Assembly: GCF_000006405.1 (NCBI RefSeq)
Contig: NW_003207677.1
Coordinates: forward strand, 760,954-824,953
DNA length: 64,000 nt
Reading direction: 5' to 3'
Source of the DNA: Perkinsus marinus ATCC 50983
Taxonomy: Eukaryota; Perkinsozoa; Perkinsida; Perkinsidae
Positions 54,873-64,000 of the stretch are shown piece after piece. The position numbers were made by a program, and so were the translations under genes. Below the pieces are notes generated by a model. That model was not told where the DNA came from and did not search any database. It saw only the letters and a program-made list of their open reading frames with translations. Positions within the stretch are counted from its first letter, which is position 1; each line of letters starts with the position of its first letter.

Positions 54873-56138
54873 GCGTCGTTCCCCAGCGGCTCGCCGGTCG
54901 GCGGTCCACGGGCTTATATTCTGTTATCTTTTCTGTTCAACGAATCGCTTAGTCGAATTTTTGAGCATTCCCAGTGCAACTCTTTGTACAGAGTTGCCCG
55001 ATTCTTTCATTACGGAACGGCCTCCACAGTACTCCAATAGTACGACTATACCTCAAATCGTATAAATAACTTTATGAGTCCGATGCAAATTTTGTTATCG
55101 AGTTGAGTCAATAAAGTATTCTGTGAGATGGAGGACTGAGCCGCTCTTGAACAAAAAGCCATGATGTGAGACTATTGCCTGCGGGTTCGACTATTTTTCG
55201 TCAAATTTCTATTGAAATGCCTTAAAATGCATCCTTTGCCGACTACAACGTTATACTCATGAAGTGCACGAAGGCTGTGCGGCGGCGAGCGTCGGTATCT
55301 ACTTCATACGCGCCAATTTTTTTCTCAGCGCGCCACTTTTTTCCCCTTAAGCCACTAATCTCTACTCCACGCCACTGATTTTTCCTCACGCAGCACAAAT
55401 CTTTCTTTCCCTGGCACAAACCCCGCGTGTCCAAGATTTGTAGGGCCACTACCTCGCGTTCCTGGTTCACATGAGTAACGTCTTAAACCTCCTTAACAGT
55501 TCGGGTTTTGGGTGGGTTTTCGGGTTTCCTTTTCTCCGCTTTCACCTGTAATTCCTTCTTTCTTTGGGGAGCCTGTAGTTTGGATTGCACTTGCATTACA
55601 ACCATAACCCGGATAACAGCCCGAGCTCTGACTGAGTCCAAAATCGGAGAGGAACGGATTACCAGAGTCCTATTCGACCTGGCACGAGTCAGTCAGAACT
55701 CCGGATAGTCTGCAGATTGGACCGACGTGCAGCGGAACGAGAATTGGCAGTGAAGGTATCCGAGCGGTTATGATTGGTAGCTTTGGTCCTAGTTAGTTGG
55801 TAATCGGCCCCGGATACAGAGTCCAACATCGAAGAAATTGCAACTTCAGATTTTCACTTGTGGCTCAATAAGAGGAGCTGTCTGAGTAATTTGGTCGCGC
55901 GATTAGAAATTTGTGGCGCGCGAAGTAACCGCCGCGAGCGTCACCGTGACGCCGTCGAGAGAAGTTAGAGTACCGCAGTAGAGATGAGCCCACTAGTTGC
56001 ACAACGCGATTGGATCGCATCTGAGGAAACATGCTCTACCATCGTTAATTGTATCCAGCATGGAAGTGAGTTGTAATGAGCAAGTTGGTAATTTACAGTT
56101 GGACCACTACACATAAAAAATTACACAATAATCATAAG
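54873..56138. other. Intergenic, pyrimidine-rich
   Basis: No gene recognised. 8-bp arms GCAACTCT/AGAGTTGC at 54976-54997. Degenerate copies of CGCCACTTTTTT occur at about 55310-55400. The minus-strand ORF there is an artefact of this repeat. Confidence 0.4.
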
Positions 56139-56210
56139 TCCGCGGTAGTATAGTGGTGAGTATTCCTGCCTGTCACGCAGGAGACCCGGGTTCAATTCCC
56201 GGCCGCGGAA
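56139..56210 (+). tRNA. tRNA-Asp (GTC anticodon)
   Basis: Perfect cloverleaf: acceptor TCCGCGG/CCGCGGA, D-arm TAGTATAGTGGTGAGTA, anticodon stem CCTGC/GCAGG with loop CTGTCAC, T-arm CCGGG-TTCAATT-CCCGG. No intron. Four T directly follow, a pol III terminator. Confidence 0.98.
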
Positions 56211-56308
56211 TTTTCTCTGCATTTTCACGTGCTGCGATATAATGAAACTACATGCTACATATCAGACAGATATACGGTTCAACTCTAGAAACGTCCTAAT
56301 AGTGTCAA

Positions 56309-59300
56309 CTACGATGATGTAGCACCCTTTGCGGCAAGAATGTCATGAATGTTCTCGAGGAGAGTCCGTAGACTTTGAGAAGAAGCGTCAGACTTTTTCA
56401 AGGCACCGCGTACTCGACCGAGAAGCATAAGGCGTTCGGAGAGCAATCTGAATGAAACACTCGGGCAATTTCGAGACGCCTTTGAGGAGAACATTGCATG
56501 TCATGCTGACCTCGTCCAAGCACAGACCCCCAAATGCATCTCGAGGAATCCTCACCGCTGTCTATGCCTTTCATTAACCTTCGCCTCCTCAGTCTCCTTC
56601 TTACGTCTTGCCAACTCAGCGGCGGCCATTCCCATTGGCGTCTTAGGCGTACGGGGTGGAATAGGTCCTTTACGAGGTGTTCGCCCAGGAGTGTGTGAGT
56701 TACATGCCGCTGGAGATGGGACTCCTTGCCCAGTTGATGACCGGCGTGTACTCATTAAGAGCTGAGCCTCAAAATTCTGCCTGAAAACTATCGACATAGA
56801 CTAATCCGAATAGGACAGCAGCACCTCTCATTCCTCAGGCGTTTGTTTTCTTCATATAAACTGTTGATTTCACGTCTCAGATGCTGAACGTAATGGACCC
56901 TCTTGCTCTGTGGGAGCTGCCTCCCTCCCGAATCCGCCGCGGTGATAACCTTCATCTCAAAGTGCTCCATCATCTTGTGGCACCGGCCAACCTCACAAGC
57001 ACGCCCATAATCCCACCATAGCATTCCGCCCTACCTCCTCAGTAGCACTCTCAAGATCAGCACGAGTGGAAGACAGATCCCCTAGGGCCTCTTGCAGTGT
57101 CCTGTTCATCTCTTCAATTTCTCCCTCAAGCGTTTGACGCTGCTCAGCACACAGACCGGTTGTTCGGAGTAACTACCAGCGAGTACATCCCTCCCACCGA
57201 TGTGGTTACACACCGTGTCACCTCTATCTCAGCCTCAAGCTCAGCAATCTTCCCCATCGCCTTTTCCAATTCTCCGTCCAAGTCCACCTTCACTTTGTTG
57301 TATTCCTTCATACAAATCTCAAGTCTCGACACTTCTTCGATTAACATCAGCTCTCTCTGAAGCAATCAATTCGGACCTCCCCTCCCCCCTCAACACAGAC
57401 CTCTCGAGTATCACTCACAAGCCCCTCCACCTCCTCCTTTTCACGCCGCATACCCTCCACCGCGACCACCAGCTCAGCAGCTTCCTCCTTCACCCGGGCC
57501 GCCTCACATTCGGCTAATCGGAGTAGTTCCGCACTAGATGCAGCCTCTCGAGCGCTCTCCTTCTCAGCAGCTCTCAACACACCAACAACACACGCCTGAG
57601 CTCCCGAATACCACACTGGTGAACGCTAAGTACTACTAACCCTGGCCACAACCACAGCTGCCTCCTGCTGACACTGCAGAGTCTCGTAATAGGACACTTT
57701 GAACTGTAAATCAAGCATGTTAGTCTCAGCGTTAACCAATGAGTCCCCAGCGGTGGCGAGATCTTCCGAGAGCTCCGCCGCTCGACTCTTCCACTCCTTC
57801 AGCGAAACCCCCATGGAGTTCAGCTCCAACTCTCTGGCGGAAACTTGTGATTGTGAATGCTCGCTTCTGAGAGTATGCAAGTATGATGCACTTCGAAAAA
57901 TACAAAACTAAACACCTACTGTAGTCTCCACTTGTCGCACTGTTCGGCCATAGCAGCCAAAGTCTGATCCTGCATAGTGAGGCGAATCTCCAACATACGT
58001 ATCTTCTCCGTCGCCTCCTGCTGAGCAACGCCCGTCTTTGCTGCCTCCCGGGCTGCGGTGGACTCCGTATCGAGCACCGTTGAGCGGAGCGATGCAAGCT
58101 AACAAGCATTTTTTTGAAAATGTATTGCTAATTTCTTCAGCCGAGTTTAGAAGTCTGCAAAACTACATCATGGAAACTCCTACACGACCTGTAGTATAAA
58201 AGTGTACAGAATCCCAATAGGAACTTCACCGTGAATATTCCATCATCACGTTTAAGTGACCACCATATACGTATACTCGATTAGCGACCAACCTCAGCAA
58301 GCAACCTCAGCTTCTCCCTCTGCCACTCCCTAGTAGATTCCCTCAGCATACTCTCCGCTACTGCCGCCCTCCCCGAGGAAATCACAGTCTACTAGGATGC
58401 CCTTTTCAGACGAAATGAGCTCAACTCACTTCTCTAGTTTTGGTATTCACTTCTCCCTTCATTTCCTCAATTCTCTCTCTTTCCTCGGCCAACTCCATTT
58501 CCACCCTCTCCAACTTCACTTCAACTGAATCTCTCCCCTCCTCACTCGCCCGAAGCTGCCCGATCGTCTTCATGAGCTGTGCCGTGATATCGGTTACCTC
58601 ACAAAAACACATCCCCCCCAAGATCTCAAGTTGACTCACCTCTCCCTTCAATTCAGCGATGATATTATTATTATAATGCCCAACCGCCGCATCCAGCAGT
58701 GGAGCGGAGACTCTCCTCAGCCGCCTCCTCCTCTTCACACTACTACTAACCCCAACCCCAGGAGTCCTAGGGGAATCCTGACGCCAGGAGCAGCTANNNN
58801 NNNNNNNNNNNNNNNNNNNNNNNNNNNNNNNNNNNNNNNNNNNNNNNNNNNNNNNNNNNNNNNNNNNNNNNNNNNNNNNNNNNNNNNNNNNNNNNNTCCA
58901 CCAACTCCAACTTAAGTGATGACACCTCTCCCAACTGATTTGAATCTTTCTTCCTGGGCACGATTAGTATCTTTCCACTACCTCTTCATCTCAGCCCCCT
59001 TCAATTTCTCATACCGCTCCTCTACTGCTACCCTTCTTTTCTCCTCTAACTCCACTTGTCGCCTCAGTCCCGACAATTCCGCATACACCTTGAAGGAAAA
59101 TGCATACCATACACTTCTACGCACAGTGCAACCCCAACCGTCAAGACGACATGGATTTCTATAAACAAAATTATTATTTTTACCTTGCAAAATACCATTT
59201 CCAACTTACCAAGTAATATTTCTCAGATTTTCTGCCGTTTTGAAAAATAAAAAAAGTATTTCTACTCATCTTCATTTCTCATGTGTGAAGATTTTAATAG

Positions 59301-61800
59301 ATTTTGGGAATTCCTGAAAATGGCACTTCTCAAAATTCTCCAAAAATTATCACCTCGCACCACTTTCCGAATAGTACTATATTCACCTTCCACTCTCATT
59401 CGAGACGCGAATACCACAACTTACTCAATTCGCTTTCCTAGTGTATAAACTCTGACGGAAAAAACTGAATTATTCATCTCCTATTCCTCCCAACTGCACC
59501 ACCACTCCCGTAGGAGCTCACAAAAACCACCAAAAAATTTTTCTTGAAATCATCCATCTCTCTTCATAAGGTTTGGGCTCACCTTCTCCAGTTCAATTTT
59601 AATCTCTTCCACCTCACCCTTCGCCGTCTTCACTTCCTCCTCGTTAACTCTAAAGCGACCCTCCCTCTCCTCCAGCTCTCCTTCCATGGCTCCAATACGC
59701 TCAAGCAGCTGCTTCGTTCGCCTATTGCAAACACTATCGATCAAATTCCTTCCAATAGGCTTACTCCGCTTCTTGCGATTTCACCACGTTGATCTCCTTT
59801 TTCTTTTCCTCCTCAACTGTTCTTAATTTCTCCTCTAAAATTTGCATATTCTTCCGCAGCTGAGAGAAAAAACTCAACTATAGTGAGTATTTCTCACGCA
59901 CTACTCACCAAGCGGTTGGCCTCCGTCTGCTCCTTCCCTTCTTGCGTCAAGCTTTCAATGACAATCTCCATCGCGACGACTCGCTCACGTTGCCTAGTTC
60001 AACACCCCCTCCCTCCCCAGCTAATCACACAAGTTTATCACTTTTCAATTTCCTCCTTGCGCCCTTCCTCGTGAGCTACCGCCTCCTCCAACTTCCCACA
60101 CTTCGCAGTGAGCGCAGCGATCCTCTCTGTAGAGGCGTGCCGTAGGTCAGCGAGCTTCAAAGAAAGATAACCACCAACAGCAACTACCTACTCCTACCGC
60201 TTGCAATTGCTGAGATCGCTCTCGAGCCGCGACTCGCTTTACATTTGCTATCTAAAAACGATCAGTACATATACGGCTACTGGGTAGTGAGAATATTCAC
60301 TCGAGTAAAGACATCCTAGTGGAGTTTCACCACCCTAGTGATATGAAAAACATATTTCACGACTACTGCATAGCGCGAGTATCGGGTTTTTTGCACAGAG
60401 TATCACTCCACTTCACGAAAAACGGGTCGTGAAACTCCAATACACACACGAAAAATTCGAGAGACTAAGCGCGCGGGCGTCCCGTACCACAGGTGAGAAT
60501 TTTCGTAAACTGCCGTTTACGAGGAAAAAAACTAACTTGAAACTCCCATTTTCGAAGAAGTTACGGTTGCACACATATTCCTCCTCTCTAGACGACTAGT
60601 ACTGTACATGTTCCGAAGCCCAAAAACTATTAACAAAATTATCGAATCACTACTCAGTGATGGTTTTTAATTTGATATTAATAACCTCTCATTCGAAATC
60701 ACTCTGGTGAAAGTGTGAAAAACTCCCCCACTTCCTCAGCTCCTGAGCTCAGGAGTTTGTTCACCGTTCCAACCACAGCTCTGGGTAGGAGTATGAAAAA
60801 AAACCAAGACTAATTTCCCAATATTGAAGTCTCTGTTTGGCGACCTGTACATTTCTCCATATGCTGGAGCAACCTTTATGGAAACCCCGAAAAACTATCG
60901 AGGACATTCCCATGTTCAGCCCGATACTTTACAGAGAGAATAACTACTCAAACAACGAAAAGTGACGATTGTTATACTGTAATTTCATACCACACTTCCT
61001 TGAAATTCCCCACCTCCTTGCGAGCATTCTCCTGCGTCTCCTCCTTCCCTTCAGCTTGCTTCCGAACCTCCCCCAGTTCTGTTACTACCACAGATAATCG
61101 ACGAACCAACCTATCGATTTTCTTATCCCTGAAAACTACATATTACCCAATACAGCTATACCAAAAATTCCTCACTTTTCATCACTTGAAATTTTTTTCC
61201 CTTTGGATTCTCTCAGTTGAGTCTTCAACTGCCTTACCAACGACTCCGCCCGTTGCCTCCCTTCCCTCTCACCCACCAACTCCTTCCGAAGGTCTATGCA
61301 CTCGTTGCTTTGGGCCTACATCACCATTATGTACTTCACATATACAAATAACCCCACTTTCGAATTCTCCTTATCAATTTCAGCCTCGCTCACTCTCCTC
61401 CTCCTCCCTCGTTTGCCACTATTGTTATCTCCCCGAAGGGAGCTCACGGAGGTACACCCCGAAATCGCAATACTGTCCACAGACATGCAACAGCTCGCAT
61501 CGTCATCGTCATCTGGCAAACCCCTACTCCTCATTGGGACGTAAGCCGCGGGTGAGGCGAGCTGAAATGGCCTTCTGAAAAAACAGCTATAATGCTTACC
61601 ATCGATTCCCCATCTATTGAGAGGAGACAGATGATCTCCTGGCTCGACTCGATCGGCTGAGCCTCTTGAAACTGCTGATCGGTGGTGGAGGATGGGGTAG
61701 TCTAGTGAGGAGAGGTGAGGAGAGCTCCTCTAGAGCGGGAGGAGACCTCTCGAGTGAGTGCGAGTCCATGATCGAGTCCATGATGGAGGCGAAACAATGA
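56309..61800 (-). CDS. Long coiled-coil protein, multi-exon
   Basis: Minus-strand exons from about 61800 ('MDSHSLERSPPALEELSSPL') to the stop at 56309 carry heptad-repeat segments: 'AMEGELEEREGRFRVNEEEV', 'AELSGLRRQVELEEKRRVAV', 'LERVEMELAEERERIEEMKG', 'EWKSRAAELSEDLATAGDSL', 'AARVKEEAAELVVAVEGMRR' and 'ELEKAMGKIAELEAEIEV'. Near the end, 'RVHYVQHLRREINSLYEENK' resembles a coiled-coil motif of kinesin-tail and Hook-type proteins, followed by a Pro-rich, basic stretch. No motor domain is visible, so a structural or centrosomal role is more likely. It is interrupted by a 100-N gap (58797-58896). One intron hosts MITE copy 3. Confidence 0.6.
58797..58896. other. Assembly gap (100 N)
   Basis: Exactly 100 N, inside the coiled-coil gene. 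Confidence 0.98.
60320..60439 (+). mobile_element. MITE copy 3 (intron of the coiled-coil gene)
   Basis: Starts TGGAGTTTCACCACCCTAGT and ends CGTGAAACTCCA, with perfect 11-bp terminal inverted repeats TGGAGTTTCAC/GTGAAACTCCA. This copy defines the family ends best. Confidence 0.88.
60720..60775 (-). repeat. Intron-borne repeat family, partial copy G (reversed)
   Basis: CACTTCCTCAGCTCCTGAGC then TCAGGAGTTTGTTCACC: the reverse complement of the AAACTCCTGAGCTCGGCTGA landmark of copy B. It includes an even 16-bp palindrome CTCCTGAGCTCAGGAG. Confidence 0.5.
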
Positions 61801-61892
61801 CGACTTAACCACAATAGCAAAAATACTGGCCTTAGAAAGTTGATAAGAAATTTCGTTTTAGTGGTGGTGAAGTGAAACCCAGAAAACACACC

Positions 61893-62000
61893 GGAGCTCC
61901 ACCCTAGTTATATGAAAAACACTAACTACTGCATATCACCGCAAATATCGCGTTTTCCACAGAGTATTACGACGCCACTTCACGTAAAACGGGTGATAAC
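61893..62000 (+). mobile_element. MITE copy 4
   Basis: A shorter, internally deleted copy (GGAGCTCCACCCTAGTTATA ... CGTAAAACGGGTGATAAC), in the region between the divergent coiled-coil gene and the gene starting at 62346. Confidence 0.75.
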
Positions 62001-62345
62001 GTCTCGAAATTTCGACCCTTAAGAGTTACATTTGACAAAATATATGTTTCGGAACTCTATTGATTTTTCTTGAGAAACTGCGCAGTTTCGACCGTGTGTT
62101 CGCGTGCTAGTGTGGATAATATTCAACTGCAAGTCGAGCTTCAGCTGCTCTCACGCCACGATGAGATGCTGAGGCCCGTGTTGACCATGAAAACCACTTC
62201 GAAAATCTACATTCTAGTTGAAAAGGTGCGCAGTATACGAGCGTTTTAACGCGGGTAAAATCGCTCTAACCGGATGAAATCGCTCACTTATAATCGTCGT
62301 GACTTTCCTCTGCGTTCTATCGGCAATCGGCAGTTTTATGCGGTG

Positions 62346-63371
62346 ATGGCTTCCTCATTGGTAGAAGCCCCATCCTCTTCCGTAGAGAGAGTAAATAATA
62401 AAATAGCCTCACCCCCTCCTCTTGATGATGATGACGATGACGATGAATTTTCCCGATTACTAAACGCCCATAAGAAGGCCCGTGGTGACCCCGGGGGAGC
62501 TCCTCGACTGAACCAAGTACTACTAGAACCGTTAATGTTAATCACTCACTGAGGTCGTCTTAGAGCTCAACAGTTGGAGGTATCAGTTCGAGGGCTATGG
62601 GGAAACGGCAGAGGGTAGCCGACTACGGCGATATCGATGGTGTGGGGTCTCGGAGGTAAAGTCCTTTTCTTGTTAGACTCTCTAGTGGGGCCTTTACAGA
62701 TACACTAGTGAGAACCCTAGATATCGAGGGGGAAGGGCTGGACCACAAGCTCAGAGGGGACCAGCGACCATGGGTAGTGATGGTGGTGTGTGCTAATGGC
62801 TGATGTCGTGGTAGGTCTGCTACCTCCTCGACCGCTCAGATTTCCCTTCCCGCCCTACTGTGGTCCTCTAGCCAAACTAGTAGTACCACACTTCCTTTAC
62901 TTCCTCTTCACTACTGGGTGGTTTAGGTGTCCAGCGGTCCGCCTCCGCCCCTGCCGGCCGATGAGAGGTCCCTCATGATGAAGGAGTTGGTGACCAGAAT
63001 ACGCTCCCTAACTGCAGAGAACGAACGCCTAACACGGATAGTACTATTGCTACTCATCAATGCCCGATCGATACGAGCTCACACAGATGTCTGATCAACA
63101 ACGACTTCTTCAAGATTTCGGCTGCCCTCCGCCTCTACTTGAGCCGCCCGTAGGTCATCGATCTCGAAATGGTAAGGAGGAAGTGGAAGACCCCACAGAG
63201 GCGGCTACCAGAAGTCCTCGGCCGGCTAAGTCAGCAGTGCTCCCACCGTGGAGATCGTCATCGAAGAAAGCGTCTACTTCGACGCCCACCGGGTCGCACC
63301 CCCCTATGGACGAGGACCTTCCGATGGCTCCAGCCAAGGAGGGCTCTACTGGGCGTAGTAGTTCATCGTGA
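62346..63371 (+). CDS. Low-complexity acidic/proline-rich protein
   Basis: Spliced from ATG 62346: 'MASSLVEAPSSSVERVNNKI', 'PPPLDDDDDDDEFSRLLNAH', then, after a 47-nt intron, 'SSTVGGISSRAMGKRQRVAD', 'ENPRYRGGRAGPQAQRGPAT', a Pro-rich stretch, 'ERSLMMKELVTRIRSLTAEN' (a short coiled coil) and a Ser/Pro-rich end to TGA at 63369. The composition suggests a nuclear or RNA-associated disordered protein. No domain identified; the last exon joints are tentative. Confidence 0.5.
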
Positions 63372-63519
63372 GATCCCCTAGCGGCGTGGTATACACTTGC
63401 TTTCATAGGAATCCTCGTACTAGTATAATATTTTCTACTACCATCGACGTTGTGGTAGCTGAGCTCCTGAGGATCTTGTCCGTTCGTATCGTCTTTAGTA
63501 TTGCTGTTGTACTCTCCAT

Positions 63520-64000
63520 ATGCTACCTCGGCCCACTGCTGGTGGTTCCTCGGCGATAGTACCGGTGGGTGATGAAGTGCGGGGATTGGATCTATGGGAG
63601 CCCTCGGGATGGTCGGGCGGCCAGCTTGTAGTGGTTGGTGATGATACTAGGGGCCGTGGACAGGTAATATTGGTGGAATGGATATTGTGGTGGGTGATCG
63701 TTCGAAAGGTCGTGAGTTCGATTCAGCGATGGGTATTTTTTAATGTCATACTGCTCTTAGATGGCCGTCTATGGTTCTATAGGCCCAGCGGCCGCTGGTA
63801 GGGGCAGGGCTGGACAAAAAAGGCGTCGTTTCCATCTAGGGCCCAGAGAGGAAGTAGTTCAGTTGATACCACTCCACGATGAACACGTGCTGGACCCCAG
63901 ATACCCTACCGCCCACTACCACTAGTGGACGTTCCTGTTGGCCTCACGATTTCCGAAGTCGATCAGCTCATGCGGGAGCTCAGGTTGGAGGACCTACGAG
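63520..64000 (+). CDS. Partial Arg/Gly-rich protein running off the window
   Basis: Exons 'MLPRPTAGGSSAIVPVGDEV', 'DLWEPSGWSGGQLVVVGDDT', then (after intron 63664-63760) 'MAVYGSIGPAAAGRGRAGQK', 'RRRFHLGPREE', and after a 47-nt intron 'IPYRPLPLVDVPVGLTISEV' and 'DQLMRELRLEDLR' to the edge. The start may lie further upstream. Family unknown. Confidence 0.5.
63664..63760 (+). other. Intron with decayed tRNA 3' fragment and T6
   Basis: A 97-nt intron (GTAATA..CTCTTAG). It contains CGAAAGGTCGTGAGTTCGAT, a tRNA variable loop and B-box-like T-loop, followed 10 nt later by TTTTTT. The T-stem is mostly lost, so this is an older or more diverged example. Confidence 0.6.

Noticed and set aside
55243-55470. 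Minus-strand Lys/Arg-rich ORF
   Set aside because: Produced by a degenerate pyrimidine repeat; composition artefact.

Overview
This window is nuclear DNA of a protist. It is gene-dense and intron-rich, with GT-AG introns that are mostly 40-50 nt long. The gene content (two SPFH/stomatin-like genes, an AAAP amino-acid permease, a subtilisin-like protein, centrin, a probable axonemal-dynein assembly factor, small secreted or acylated proteins) fits an alveolate. A perkinsozoan (Perkinsus-like) is my best guess, but that is inference: no rRNA or mitochondrial marker is present. Four runs of exactly 100 N are assembly gaps. Most genes were read here by splicing exons by eye, using conserved protein blocks to choose GT-AG junctions.

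Layout. 0-12 kb: an unassigned gene (minus), a GT77-type glycosyltransferase (minus), a subtilisin-like gene (plus) bracketed by two 298-bp direct repeats, and a probable mitochondrial protein (plus). 12-19 kb: a minus-strand run of nitronate monooxygenase-like enzyme, single-span putative mitochondrial protein, amino-acid permease, NIP7 and an acylated low-complexity protein. 19-22 kb: a repeat-rich stretch with a decayed transposase helix-turn-helix and an 18-bp tandem array. 22-30 kb (plus): two tandem SPFH/stomatin-like genes and a DUF2009 (UPF0652) gene. 30-37 kb (minus): helical-repeat exons resembling DNAAF5/HEATR2, with a tRNA-Arg on the other strand. 37-50 kb (plus): WD40 protein, M20 dipeptidase (CNDP type), GINS subunit PSF2, centrin, SMYD-like SET protein, and an intronless Mei2-type RRM protein. 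50-56 kb: an unassigned minus-strand gene full of perfect palindromes, a small secreted Thr/Pro/Lys repeat protein and tRNA-Asp. 56-62 kb: a long coiled-coil gene (minus). 62-64 kb: two low-complexity genes (plus), the last running off the edge.

The genes are mostly housekeeping (ribosome biogenesis, replication, flagellar or centriolar functions, membrane scaffolds, peptide and amino-acid metabolism) and do not form an obvious pathway. The unusual content is in the non-coding layer. (1) Several introns hold the 3' part of a tRNA, centred on the pol III B-box, sometimes with a T-run. (2) Perfect palindromes with a single unpaired central base are far more common than chance and cluster at 51-53.5 kb and upstream of the subtilisin gene. 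(3) A 108-127-bp MITE family and a second ~120-170-bp repeat family lie largely inside the longer introns. (4) The subtilisin-like protein has Cys where the catalytic Ser should be.
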